Counted from the first letter of the stretch, positions 17,146 to 25,410 are shown. The stretch is 64,000 bases of DNA from Paenibacillus bovis (GCF_001421015.2 NZ_CP021170.1:98923-162922); one strand, 5' to 3'. Notes: generated by a model from the sequence alone, not told the origin. Made by a program: numbers and translations.

Positions 17146-18108
17146 ATGAAAATCATTCATGTATTTGAAAAAATCCCTACTATCCTGGGACCCAGCATTA
17201 TGTTGCTGGGCCCATCTTCATTGGACGAAAAGGTCACGGCTTGGCGGCAAGAAGCGATTCAGCATCTGCAAGCTACAGGGTTTGATGGCACGATTCTGAT
17301 CCCAGAGCCACGTAGTCGTGGATCGCATGTGGATTACCCACTGCACTTGGAATGGGTGCTGCAGGCTTGCCAGCAGGCGGATGTTCTACTCTTTTGGATT
17401 CCACGTCATTTGGTCCATATGCCCGCTCTAAAAACAAACGTGGAAGTGGGTATGTTCATCCGTTCCAACAAGTTTATGCTAGGAGCTCCGCCGGATGCGC
17501 AGAAGATGCATTATATCCGGACGCTGGCGGCCCATTATGGGCACTGCTGCTACGAGACCTTACCCGAACTCCTTCAGGCCGCACAGGTCCGCCTACAGGC
17601 ACTCTGGCAGCAGAGCAGCGTGCGAGGAATCCGCCAGCTGCGCCATGATGATGTTCCGCAGCTGGCCGCACTCTACGGCCAGCAGGAGGAAGGGCAGGTC
17701 TCTGCAGCGGATCTGGAGCAGGCGAGCCGGATGCTGCTTCAAAGCGAAGAGAAAGGAGATAGACTGATCGGTTACTTTCGGCAAGGGGAGCTGATCGGCT
17801 GTTTATCGATGCATTTCATGATGCAAGCCTTACCTGGTCAACCAGCTGAACGAAAAGCATACCTGAGCAGTGTCATCGTAGGGGGCGACTACCAGTTTCA
17901 GGGCATTGGCACCGAGCTGGTACAACATGCGCTGCAGCTGGCTGAACAGGCCGGAGCAACCGGTGTACAGGTCCAGGCAGTAGCTGGTAATCACGCGGTG
18001 CAGCGAATGCTGGATAAGAATGGATTCTTGATGGAGGATTTGAATTTTCATTTCCGTTTTGCTAAAGCAACCTGGCCGGCAAATAAGCCGGAAGTACAGC
18101 TGGTATGA
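17146..18108 (+). CDS. nucleoside deoxyribosyltransferase-like / GNAT acetyltransferase fusion
   Basis: A 320-residue two-domain protein. Residues 1-150 resemble the nucleoside 2-deoxyribosyltransferase-like family (Nuc_deoxyri_tr2): GPSSLDEKVTAWRQEAI, a FDGTILIPEPR strand, DVLLFWIPRHL and the TNVEVGMFI glutamate motif. Residues about 155-315 form a GNAT acetyltransferase with the acetyl-CoA loop YQFQGIGTELV. The first domain would act on a nucleotide or base glycosidic bond, the second would acetylate an unknown amine. The join is in one uninterrupted frame. CTGCAG is frequent here, as in the neighbouring backbone genes. Confidence 0.7.
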   Translation: MKIIHVFEKIPTILGPSIMLLGPSSLDEKVTAWRQEAIQHLQATGFDGTILIPEPRSRGSHVDYPLHLEWVLQACQQADVLLFWIPRHLVHMPALKTNVEVGMFIRSNKFMLGAPPDAQKMHYIRTLAAHYGHCCYETLPELLQAAQVRLQALWQQSSVRGIRQLRHDDVPQLAALYGQQEEGQVSAADLEQASRMLLQSEEKGDRLIGYFRQGELIGCLSMHFMMQALPGQPAERKAYLSSVIVGGDYQFQGIGTELVQHALQLAEQAGATGVQVQAVAGNHAVQRMLDKNGFLMEDLNFHFRFAKATWPANKPEVQLV

Positions 18109-18258
18109 GCAACCCTGACTTCCAAGTGAACTCCTATTTGAAACGAAGTTTCTCGCCTGTGAAGATGGGGAAGTCAGTCCGTACCGAGCCGATCGATTCC
18201 AAATGAAAAACTAAAAAATCTCGTCTGGTCCGGATCTATTAGGTAAGGAGGAAGAAGA

Positions 18259-18627
18259 GTGAGGGGATGGTGGACGCGCAAGTCGGTGTTGGAGCTGCTT
18301 GTTCAATCGATTCAGAAACGGCTGCAGCTGATGCAGCACCAGCTGCAGCGCTACCCGGTCAATGATGAACTGCTACACTACATGCTAGACGAGCTACGAC
18401 AAATGCGGCAAGAGCTGAACGAGTGGGGCGCACAACCATGCTCCCGGCTTCTCCTGCCATCGATTCACCGGTTACAGATACAGATAACCCCCATAGAGCA
18501 AGAGCTGTATGAGCGGCTTTCTGAGAGCCGCACACATGGCTACATAATCGGTAGATATTCTAAACAAGAAGATGTTTCTCATTCGGCGCAGCAGCCTGGC
18601 TCTGTGCCGGTAGCCGGAAGCATGTAA
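18259..18627 (+). CDS. hypothetical helical protein
   Basis: A 122-residue Leu/Gln-rich protein likely to form a coiled coil over residues 10-55 and again near 70-95. It starts at GTG with a strong GTAAGGAGGAAG site. It lies 61 bp before the ABC1 kinase gene and may be co-transcribed with it. Not recognised. Confidence 0.5.
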   Translation: MRGWWTRKSVLELLVQSIQKRLQLMQHQLQRYPVNDELLHYMLDELRQMRQELNEWGAQPCSRLLLPSIHRLQIQITPIEQELYERLSESRTHGYIIGRYSKQEDVSHSAQQPGSVPVAGSM

Positions 18628-18688
18628 TATGATGATCGCACCCAGGGCATCTGGCTTTGGCTGTGAGGATAAAGAGAAGGGGAATACG

Positions 18689-19837
18689 ATGAATATTGTG
18701 GGCATCCTGGAACGATGCGGGGTTGGTGGGATTAAGCTGGGCCAGTTTGCCAGTACTCGGTATGATCTGCTGCCAGCCGGATGGATTGAGCAGTTGTCTC
18801 GGCTGCGGGAACAAAACCGGCCGGTTCATCTGCAGTTGGATGAGAGCCCTTTTCTGTACCTAGATCCGGTACCGATCGCGACGGCTTCTATCGGGCAAGT
18901 TTACCGGGGTGTACTGCAGACCGGGGAAGAGGTAGCGATCAAAGTACAAAAGCCGGGCGCGGAGCGGCAGATCCGCCAGACCATCCGGCTGCTTAAAATG
19001 ATTTTTGCTCTGCCGGCGCTCTGGCATCCACGCAGCCGGGACATGCTGTGGTTGGTTGGTGAGTTTGAGCGTACATTGCGGGATGAAACCAATTACCTGG
19101 TCGAAGCCAGTAACATGGATCGCATGCGGGCGACTGCATCGATCCGTATTCCTAAAGTGTTCTGGGAACACACCACTAAGCGGCAGCTGGTGACCGAGTT
19201 TATCCATGGCGAAACCCTCGGTACCCAGCATGCCGAAAAAGCAAAAGAACTTGTTCATACCCTGATGGAGCAAATGCTGCTGCAGGGTCTTTTCCATGCG
19301 GATCTGCATCCCGGGAACCTCAAGGTCCAGCCAGACGGCCAGCTGGTGATGCTGGACTTTGGTATGGTCGGACGTCTTTCGGGACGCCTGCGGGAAAGTC
19401 TGATCCTGCTGGCTTACGGCTTTTTGATCGACCAGGAGCAGCTGGTGATGGAATCGATGCTGCAGCTATGCACCTATAGCAAACCGCCTAACCCAGACGC
19501 TCTGCTGCAGGAAGTGCGCCGCTTTATGGATCTTTATATCTCCACGCCGCTGAACCGGGTGGACTTCCGGAGCGCCTTGTTTGAGCTCCTGGGCATGCTG
19601 CGCAGCTACGGCATCTTTATAAAGCCGGAAATGGTGTATGTGGTGAAAGCCCTGGTAACGACCGAAGGAGTCGCTGTCGGGCTCGACGGCAGCATTAATA
19701 TCAAAGGGATGATGGCGCCGCTGCAGGAAAAGATGCTGCAGACGGGCATCGATCTTTTGGCAGCTCGTCTGCAGATCGATGCACTGACCGCCCTGCGAAA
19801 CATCGATTTCAAGGAGGTGATTCCGCAAAAACGATAA
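18689..19837 (+). CDS. ABC1/UbiB-type atypical protein kinase
   Basis: A 382-residue member of the ABC1/AarF/UbiB family. Family landmarks: KLGQ in the N-terminal KxGQ region, the Ala/Ser-rich nucleotide loop ATASIGQVYRG, the lysine in VAIKVQKPG, ETNYLVEASN (ExD/NxxxE-type motif), the catalytic HADLHPGN and the metal-binding DFG. All core residues are present, so it should bind ATP. The stretch between the KxGQ region and the Ala-rich loop is some 30-40 residues shorter than usual. The ATG at 18689 has AGAGAAGGGG upstream. These proteins normally support quinone or lipid homeostasis; no such genes are nearby. Confidence 0.8.
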   Translation: MNIVGILERCGVGGIKLGQFASTRYDLLPAGWIEQLSRLREQNRPVHLQLDESPFLYLDPVPIATASIGQVYRGVLQTGEEVAIKVQKPGAERQIRQTIRLLKMIFALPALWHPRSRDMLWLVGEFERTLRDETNYLVEASNMDRMRATASIRIPKVFWEHTTKRQLVTEFIHGETLGTQHAEKAKELVHTLMEQMLLQGLFHADLHPGNLKVQPDGQLVMLDFGMVGRLSGRLRESLILLAYGFLIDQEQLVMESMLQLCTYSKPPNPDALLQEVRRFMDLYISTPLNRVDFRSALFELLGMLRSYGIFIKPEMVYVVKALVTTEGVAVGLDGSINIKGMMAPLQEKMLQTGIDLLAARLQIDALTALRNIDFKEVIPQKR

Positions 19838-19896
19838 ATGTTCAGCTGGATCTGCAATCGATTCATACCGGTAAGCCAATAAAGAAAGGGTGAAGA

Positions 19897-20343
19897 GTGT
19901 TGTATTCAATATGGATGAAGATACTTCAGAGGATCATTTCAATAGGTACCGATGTCGCGGTGATATGGATAGCGTGGGTAGGATTTGTTTTATGTTGGGA
20001 AAGAGAAGGTCTGCAGGCAACCTTATCTCATACGCTCAGCATCGCTTTACTATTTGGAGGAGGAACCGGCTTAATAGCTGCTTTTTTCTGTGTGTGGAAT
20101 GATAAAGGATACCGGAAAGCGGTTCGTCAGGGCATTAGTTCTACCATTGTCATGCCTTTTGTTCTTTTTGGCCTCCTGGCTGATCCGTATGTATTGATAG
20201 GGGTCGTCGTCACTTCTTTTATCGTGGTTCAGCTTATTCGTTGGAGGGATCGGCAGCTGAGACGAAAGGATCTATCCATGGTTGCGAAGCTGCGCCGGGA
20301 TCAAAAAATGAAAGCCATGCGAGACTCCCTATTCATGATGTAG
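19897..20343 (+). CDS. hypothetical membrane protein
   Basis: A 148-residue protein with about four hydrophobic segments (15-35, 45-65, 82-100, 102-120) and a strongly basic C-terminus. It begins at GTG or the adjacent TTG behind AAAGAAAGGGTG, 60 bp after the ABC1 kinase. No family recognised; possible partner of the kinase by proximity only. Confidence 0.55.
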   Translation: MLYSIWMKILQRIISIGTDVAVIWIAWVGFVLCWEREGLQATLSHTLSIALLFGGGTGLIAAFFCVWNDKGYRKAVRQGISSTIVMPFVLFGLLADPYVLIGVVVTSFIVVQLIRWRDRQLRRKDLSMVAKLRRDQKMKAMRDSLFMM

Positions 20344-20391
20344 TAAGGCATAAAAAAAGAAAATTTTATTTTAATCACTGTCTGAAGAGGG

Positions 20392-20484
20392 TATAATAGG
20401 GTTAGGGCGAAGGGTAATTCAATTGCCCTTCAGATGAATCTACTTACGGGTCTTCGAGCGCTTCCGACGCTTGGAGACCTTTTT
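20392..20484 (+). ncRNA. candidate small RNA or attenuated leader
   Basis: A TATAAT at 20392-20397 is followed within 90 nt by a hairpin (GAAGGG/CCCTTC at 20409-20431) and then a 12-bp stem with G-U pairs (20449-20479) running into TTTTT. This is a promoter-hairpin-terminator unit lacking an ORF, 105 bp before the gene at 20590. It could be a free small RNA or a leader whose read-through feeds that gene. No clear -35 box is visible. Confidence 0.4.
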
Positions 20485-20589
20485 CTTTGATATTTTTTAA
20501 AAAGACAGGTTGTAAATACTCCTCCTTTTTTACCTTTACTAATGAGTGCGTATCTGGCCAGAACGCCCATACCAAAGGAGGAATATAAA

Positions 20590-21072
20590 ATGGCAGAATA
20601 TGATGAGTACACTAAAGTGGTTCGACTGAGCCGAGTAGAAATTGGACAAATGTATGATCGTGCGAATATTATCCGGGACGCTTACGAATTCAATCGGGGT
20701 AAAGACTTTATGGTTAGTAAACTGGTACCTTGGGGGAAAGCAGTAGGAACGGGCTCGACGCTCGCTACGATTTTCAAGGCGCCGATCCCGTATCAGATGA
20801 AATTTATCTTGGGTATCGTTTCCCTGGCAGTTACCTTCATTAGTGGCACGAATTACTATTTGAATATGCTCAAAACAGGTGAGCATGAGCTGCTACAAGT
20901 GAAGAAGTGGGCAGAGAGTAACAAAAGCAAATACAAATATTTTGAGTTTGAAATTGCGATTATGGAATACATGACGACAACCGCTGAAGGTCGCGTGCCT
21001 GTGGTGTATGTACAAGGATCTGGTGGCGTCACACGTGCTCAAAAACATGATGGAACCTGGGTGAATGTCTAA
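20590..21072 (+). CDS. hypothetical membrane protein
   Basis: A 160-residue protein with a charged N-terminal region, two adjacent hydrophobic stretches near residues 50-65 and 72-93, and a soluble C-terminal tail. ATG 20590 was chosen over an in-frame ATG at 20542 because AAAGGAGGAAT precedes it exactly. No family recognised. A terminator follows. Confidence 0.6.
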   Translation: MAEYDEYTKVVRLSRVEIGQMYDRANIIRDAYEFNRGKDFMVSKLVPWGKAVGTGSTLATIFKAPIPYQMKFILGIVSLAVTFISGTNYYLNMLKTGEHELLQVKKWAESNKSKYKYFEFEIAIMEYMTTTAEGRVPVVYVQGSGGVTRAQKHDGTWVNV

Positions 21073-21125
21073 TTAAGATTATCCATTCTGCAGTAGCCCT
21101 ATTTACTGTAAATAGTATCAGAAAG

Positions 21126-21162
21126 AAAAAGGTCCGCGCATCGATGCGCGGATCTTTTTTTG
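21126..21162. terminator. bidirectional terminator
   Basis: Stem GATCCGCGCAT-type palindrome centred near 21142 (GGTCCGCGCA...TGCGCGGATC) with A and T runs on both sides, between convergent genes. Confidence 0.85.
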
Positions 21163-21164
21163 TT

Positions 21165-21527
21165 TTACCCAGCTTTTGTTTTCTTGGCAGCTGGTTTCTG
21201 AGGCTGTTTGGTTCTCAGAATGAGATCGATCAGCTGATCGCGGTTGATGAGGCGCACTCTGGTCGATTTGGCCAGTTCATAAGCAGCCGGTGTGAAATCG
21301 CTATTGGTGACTACCCAGGCGCCGCCAGTCGCTTTGTAATGCGCAGCCGCCGCATAAACCTGCTGAACAGCTTCTATAGGTACATTATTTTTATACCTCT
21401 TGGCCTGGACCACAATGGTATGGTCATTTTTCTTCAGAACTACATCCGCTCCAAAATCGCCCGATGCCTGGGTAACTTTACTATCATATCCGAGAGCGCG
21501 GAACAAAACCCCCAAATACTCCTCAAA
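21165..21527 (-). pseudogene. 5'-truncated Mrr-like restriction endonuclease
   Basis: This fragment encodes the C-terminal catalytic domain of an Mrr-cat protein: FEEYLGVLF, then GDFGADVVLKK and VVQAKRYKNN (the D...QxK nuclease core), ending in a Lys-rich tail. It is a close paralogue of the intact gene at 22747-23337 but begins abruptly at FEEY; the membrane helices and natural start are missing. The upstream side is a terminator hairpin, not coding DNA. A TTG at 21515 with GAGGAG before it could start a short product, but truncation by rearrangement is the simpler reading. Confidence 0.75.
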
Positions 21528-21536
21528 CCTATAGTG

Positions 21537-21574
21537 AAAAAAGGCAGCTACGCATAGAGCGTAACTGCCTTTTT
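21537..21574. terminator. bidirectional terminator abutting the truncated gene
   Basis: Near-perfect 16-bp arms (AAAAAGGCAGCTACGC and its complement with one change) with A and T tracts. Confidence 0.8.
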
Positions 21575-21657
21575 AGATTCCGCAGTTACCCTGAAATTTA
21601 AGGGATTACCGGATAGCTGCGGGAGTGTCTGATTCTTCTGGCGATGGTGTTCCCAGT

Positions 21658-21695
21658 GATCAGGAGCAGCTGATGGTGGAATCGATGCTGCAACT
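21658..21695 (+). repeat. 38-bp remnant of a second ABC1 kinase gene
   Basis: These 38 bp match 19430-19467 inside the ABC1 kinase gene at about 34 of 38 positions, and translate as DQEQLMVESMLQ against DQEQLVMESMLQ. Nothing else of that gene is present around it, so it is a rearrangement scar. Confidence 0.7.
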
Positions 21696-21724
21696 CATTT
21701 CATCTTGATACTTAACAAGCATAA

Positions 21725-22639
21725 TTAAATCGCTTCTGAGGCGTGTAGGTTACTCGCCTTCGGTTTTTTGGACAGAACTGCTATAGAACAAAGTCCGTCT
21801 TCAAGAAGGCGAATATCAAACATCTGTAAGATCTCATCATTTAAATTGTCTCTAATTCTACTATAGGTAGATTCTTCGTGATAATAGTACCTGGTTTTTT
21901 TAGAGTTAATCAGTTCAGAAAGTACATTTTTAAAAATATTAAACTTATATGCATCAATCACTATAATTCCATTGTCAGATAGTACACTATAATACTCGGT
22001 TAGCAATGCGGTTAAATCATCAATATTTTGCGCTTGATACCAAATAACACCTTTAATATCCCATATAACATCTATTTTTTTAATGTCATATTGTTTTGTG
22101 TAAGCTGAAATATGAAAAGCGTCATTAGATTGATTTAAATAGATAAAGTTGCCCTCACTGGTTTCATGGTTGCTTAGGAGACTAAAGTCTGTAGCATAAA
22201 ATGTAGTATTTGGATATTTCTTTGATAAGTTTTTTTCATATTTTCCTTTGTTACCAGATGGACTCAATACCACTTCTTTTTCAATTAAATGTATACCACT
22301 TAATTTTAATAATGCGTCTACTCTTTCGGTCCATTTGATTTTTTTATTAAACTCATAATTTAAATCGTACCATGTGCGTTTTGAACCTATCTCTGGGTGA
22401 TAAGGATCCTTTTCATTTTTTTTAAGATAGGTTTCTGTTTTTACATATGTTGTTACCAATATGATGAATATAAATGCAGCTGGTAAATATAATACAAGCG
22501 ATTTTCTGGTATAACCTAATTCATGGGTTATCAATAAAATAAGAGCAACGAAGCAAAGTATCTTGGCTGCATTTGAAAAATGAGAAAATTCATGCAGTCT
22601 AACGATACGCCATAAGTGTTTTCCTTCTTGTTCATCCAT
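21725..22639 (-). CDS. membrane-anchored methyltransferase-like protein, AT-rich
   Basis: A 304-residue protein in an AT-rich block. Two membrane helices lie near residues 23-40 and 46-65. The soluble part suggests a degenerate class I methyltransferase fold: LLKLSGIHL...VVLSPSGNKGKYEKNL in the ligand-binding region, FYATDFSLL, and LLTEYYSVLSDNGIIVIDAYK resembling the strand after the acidic motif. The glycine loop is not canonical, so enzymatic activity is uncertain. It lies between a truncated and an intact copy of an Mrr-like gene, and its base composition differs from both. Probable recent acquisition. Confidence 0.5.
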   Translation of the reverse strand: MDEQEGKHLWRIVRLHEFSHFSNAAKILCFVALILLITHELGYTRKSLVLYLPAAFIFIILVTTYVKTETYLKKNEKDPYHPEIGSKRTWYDLNYEFNKKIKWTERVDALLKLSGIHLIEKEVVLSPSGNKGKYEKNLSKKYPNTTFYATDFSLLSNHETSEGNFIYLNQSNDAFHISAYTKQYDIKKIDVIWDIKGVIWYQAQNIDDLTALLTEYYSVLSDNGIIVIDAYKFNIFKNVLSELINSKKTRYYYHEESTYSRIRDNLNDEILQMFDIRLLEDGLCSIAVLSKKPKASNLHASEAI

Positions 22640-22746
22640 AAAATATTACTCCTTTATTTTAGAAAAATAGTATTTTGTCTTATCGTAAACTCTAGGGATA
22701 TATGGACAGTGTGTGTACATTAGTGATCGTCGGGTAGGGGTAGATT

Positions 22747-23337
22747 TTATTTATTGGTAGCAGATTTTTTAGTCTGTTTGGTTCTCAGAATGAGTTCAAT
22801 CAGCTGCTCACGGTTGATTAGACGTACTTTGGTTGACTTGGCCAACTGATAGGCCGCTGGTGTGTAATCACTGTTTGTCACCACCCAAGCGCCGCCAGTA
22901 GCTTTGTAATGCGCAGCCGCCGCATAAACCTGCTGAACAGCCTCCACGGATACATTGGTCTTATACCGCTTCGCCTGGACCACAATCATATGACCATTTT
23001 TCTTTAATACCACATCCGCTCCGAAATCGCCGGACGCCTGAGTAACTCTACTGTCATAACCGAGCTGCCGGAATAACAGGCCCAGATACTCCTCAAACTG
23101 CGTACCGGTCATTTTATCGATCTGTGCGATGCCGGACATGCGCAGCCTATTTTGCTGAGCCGTTTTCCGCATCACCAGCATGACAATTGCTATCGCAATA
23201 CCTAAGGCAGCGACAATACCGCTGATGGTTGCATCCTCCGTTAACCAATAGGCGCCTATACCGGCACCGATGCCGGATAAACCTAAGACTCCCTCTACAA
23301 ACTCCTCTTCTTGCTTCTTTTTACTTTTACGTGCCAA
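22747..23337 (-). CDS. membrane-anchored Mrr-like restriction endonuclease
   Basis: A roughly 196-residue protein with two N-terminal hydrophobic segments (about 20-60) and a C-terminal Mrr_cat nuclease domain. Catalytic-core residues are visible: the Asp in GDFGADVVL and VVQAKRY as the QxK variant of PD-(D/E)XK. Mrr-family enzymes cut modified or foreign DNA. I place the start at TTG 23337, because GAGGTG lies six bases before it; a GTG at 23346 has no room for a ribosome site. Closely similar to the fragment at 21165. Confidence 0.75.
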   Translation of the reverse strand: MARKSKKKQEEEFVEGVLGLSGIGAGIGAYWLTEDATISGIVAALGIAIAIVMLVMRKTAQQNRLRMSGIAQIDKMTGTQFEEYLGLLFRQLGYDSRVTQASGDFGADVVLKKNGHMIVVQAKRYKTNVSVEAVQQVYAAAAHYKATGGAWVVTNSDYTPAAYQLAKSTKVRLINREQLIELILRTKQTKKSATNK

Positions 23338-23411
23338 AGGGCTCACCTCATTATGTATAATCCATCTGAAAATAGCCTGCGAGATAGTATATCGGCAGGA
23401 AGCTATAAAAA

Positions 23412-23456
23412 GATAAAAGCACGGCTCTGAACGGGTATCAGAGTCGTGCTTTTATC
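23412..23456. terminator. long hairpin, terminator-like
   Basis: Arms of 19 bp (GATAAAAGCACGGCTCTGA and its near-complement, one G-T difference) with a 7-nt loop. It sits in the 300-bp gap between two divergent genes (23338-23648), where nothing else is recognised, so it may terminate an unseen transcript or be a remnant of a lost gene. Confidence 0.55.
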
Positions 23457-23648
23457 GGTATCTTTTCATGGGCTGGGACAAAGTGATGCCCTGACTCCAA
23501 CCATTAGAGCAGAGTACACCTTGTCTATATAGCTTACCATATTCATCGATCCCGAACGGCTATGATCATAGAGATCATCCAAAAAAGAATAGCGACTAAC
23601 CAGGCAGCATGCTATTCTACCGATAACCGATGATCGAGGAGGTAACTC

Positions 23649-24479
23649 ATGATTTATTTTGTCTTACGTTATAAAAGCCAGGAACTGCAGGGAGGACTAC
23701 CTGCGTACCTTTTACTGCAGGAATGGTCAGCTACCGGCGAGGCTATGGCTATTCACGAGCTACCGGCAGAGGAGCAGCTGTCTGCGCTGGAGCGATATTT
23801 GTCTGATCCCCTATACCAAATGATTCGTATCGATGAAAAAGACGAGTGGGCTTGGGAGCGGTATGTACGTGTCCTTCCGGATGGTTTCGGGGAAGAAACG
23901 ACGCTAATGATTAACCAGTGGGCAGAGAAGAGGATTGAAGTCATCGACCGGCAGGCTGAGCAGGAAACGCTGGAGATCCGCACTGCTTTAGAAGCAGATC
24001 CCTTGCCGGCGTATTCGGTGATTCAAGCTCTACGCAACCATGGCGAGCAGATTAACCAGGAAGCTGCCGTGCAGACGGGTATACTACGCCAGTGGCAGCA
24101 GGAGCTGAAGGATTGGTATGAGCAGAACGTCCGGATCAAAGAAGAAACCTGGATCGATATACTTTCTAAAATCACTTATAAATATGCCTACATACGCCCT
24201 ACCGGCATTCTGCATGTGCTTGATGCATCACGTAACCCTGATGGACCTGATTGGGCAGCGAAGATTTCGACCGGAGACTCGGCCAGTGCGCTGATCCGGC
24301 AGCTTCTTCGTGCAGATCTGGAGCAACAGGGTATTAGTAAGGGCGAAGAAAATCACCATATCCAGCTATTTCTGTATGCTGAAAATAGCTCACCGGTATG
24401 GTGGTGGAAAGAACACCCAGAAGAGGCGCTGCCCGAGCAGCTATATATCCGCTATGCCAGACCAGTACTGCAGCCGTAA
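23649..24479 (+). CDS. hypothetical protein, paralogue of 30180-30983
   Basis: A 276-residue cytoplasmic protein of unknown family. Its first 65 residues align with the protein at 30180: YLLLQEW...GEAMAIHEL against YLQLLKW...GRAISLEGL, and DPLYQMIRIDE against HPYYQMVRIDE. The middle (about 100-170) is a helical, Glu/Gln-rich coiled-coil candidate, and both proteins end in a Trp-containing beta-like segment. Clear GAGGAGG site. Gene carries the local CTGCAG-rich composition. Function unknown. Confidence 0.6.
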   Translation: MIYFVLRYKSQELQGGLPAYLLLQEWSATGEAMAIHELPAEEQLSALERYLSDPLYQMIRIDEKDEWAWERYVRVLPDGFGEETTLMINQWAEKRIEVIDRQAEQETLEIRTALEADPLPAYSVIQALRNHGEQINQEAAVQTGILRQWQQELKDWYEQNVRIKEETWIDILSKITYKYAYIRPTGILHVLDASRNPDGPDWAAKISTGDSASALIRQLLRADLEQQGISKGEENHHIQLFLYAENSSPVWWWKEHPEEALPEQLYIRYARPVLQP

Positions 24480-24552
24480 CCTGTTTATGAATTCAACGAT
24501 CCCACAGCTGCTGGTCCTGCCAGCGGCTTTTTTAATGCATCATATGACTGTA

Positions 24553-24759
24553 GTCGTCCGACTGGCTGTTCCCGTCTTAACAAAGCGGAGCTGGCGCGTC
24601 AAGGGCTTCGCAAGTAAGGGGCTGTAAGTCGGCAAAGCCGCCAACATCCCCTAACCCTTGACATCCCAGACCGGGGAGCGGCTGCCACTCCGCTGCGCGG
24701 GCGACACCCACACCCCGGCAACTCCGCTTTGTTGCGCCTACCACAGCCAGTCGGACGAC
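24553..24759 (+). ncRNA. candidate structured RNA upstream of the radC-like gene
   Basis: A 207-nt non-coding, GC-rich stretch with nested pairing. Outer stem 24553-24569/24743-24759 is 17 of 17 bp. The next stem 24579-24590/24722-24733 is 12 of 12. Inside are two branches: 24598-24605/24655-24662 (GTCAAGGG/CCCTTGAC), enclosing GGGG/CCCC and GGC-AAA-GCC pairs, and 24671-24676/24713-24718 (CCGGGG/CCCCGG), enclosing AGCGG/CCGCT. The architecture is that of a branched structured RNA. It ends 29 nt before the radC-like start. A transposable-element origin cannot be excluded. Class not recognised. Confidence 0.55.
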
Positions 24760-24788
24760 AGGCACAATCGAGCGAGGAGCGAATACAT

Positions 24789-25247
24789 ATGACCAAAATA
24801 AGCATCGTACGCGTACAACTGATCACAACAGGAACGGTGGATATCGGCAAGCGGGCAGTACGGCAGCCGTCAGAAGCGGTACGTATAATCCGGACTGTTT
24901 TACTGAAAGAATACCAAGGCGGTATGCCTGACCGGGAGGTAATGGGCGTTTTATTCTTGGATACCAAAAATCAGGTGAATGGGGTAGAAATCGCTTCGAT
25001 TGGAACCCTGAACAGCGCGCCTGTGCATCCCCGGGAGCTGTTCAAAGCAGCTATCCTACACAATGCGGCAGCGGTGCTGATGTTCCACAACCATCCGAGC
25101 GGCAACCCAGAGCCGTCTGAGCCGGATATTAAGGTCACTCAGCTGATGGCAGAAGCCGGCAAGACGCTGGGCATTGAGCTTTTGGATCATCTGATTATTG
25201 GGGAAGGAGAGAGGTATACGAGCCTCAAAGAGCAGGGGTACTTTTAA
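24789..25247 (+). CDS. RadC-like JAB/MPN domain protein
   Basis: A 152-residue protein corresponding to the C-terminal JAB metalloprotease-like domain of RadC. The zinc-binding signature is intact: HNHPSGNPEPSEPD, with the two His, Ser and Asp of the JAMM motif. The N-terminal HhH part of chromosomal RadC is absent, as is usual in mobile-element copies. Start ATG 24789 follows AGCGAGGAGCG; an in-frame upstream extension crosses the stem-loop region and was rejected. It is flanked on both sides by strongly structured non-coding DNA. Confidence 0.8.
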   Translation: MTKISIVRVQLITTGTVDIGKRAVRQPSEAVRIIRTVLLKEYQGGMPDREVMGVLFLDTKNQVNGVEIASIGTLNSAPVHPRELFKAAILHNAAAVLMFHNHPSGNPEPSEPDIKVTQLMAEAGKTLGIELLDHLIIGEGERYTSLKEQGYF

Positions 25248-25261
25248 CCCTGCTTTCCGGC

Positions 25262-25362
25262 GGCACACGCCGAGCCGGACGTTGCCCGGCTCAACGCCTG
25301 CCAGAAGACCGCGGACGGCACCTCGCGCCGTCCACAGCCTTCCAGCAGGCTGCTGGTGTGCC
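25262..25362 (+). ncRNA. structured region downstream of the radC-like gene
   Basis: About 100 nt of nested pairing: outer GGCACAC (25262)/GTGTGCC (25356), hairpin GAGCCGG/CCGGCTC (25272-25292), an imperfect 12-bp stem 25296-25307/25339-25350, inner GGACGGC/GCCGTCC (25313-25333) and CCAGCA/TGCTGG. Could be the 3' part of the radC transcript or a separate RNA. Confidence 0.4.
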
Positions 25363-25365
25363 AAT

Positions 25366-25402
25366 AAAAAACACCGCCAGCTGATTAGCTGCGGTGTTTT
25401 TT
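25366..25402. terminator. bidirectional terminator
   Basis: Arms AAAAAACACCGC and GCGGTGTTTTTT around an inner CAGCT/AGCTG stem, between convergent genes. Confidence 0.9.
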
Positions 25403-25410
25403 ATTGAAAT

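Noticed and set aside
24553..24759. CRISPR or terminator interpretation of the repeats here
   Set aside because: Arms are nested inverted pairs, not spaced direct repeats, and there is no T run after the outer stem.
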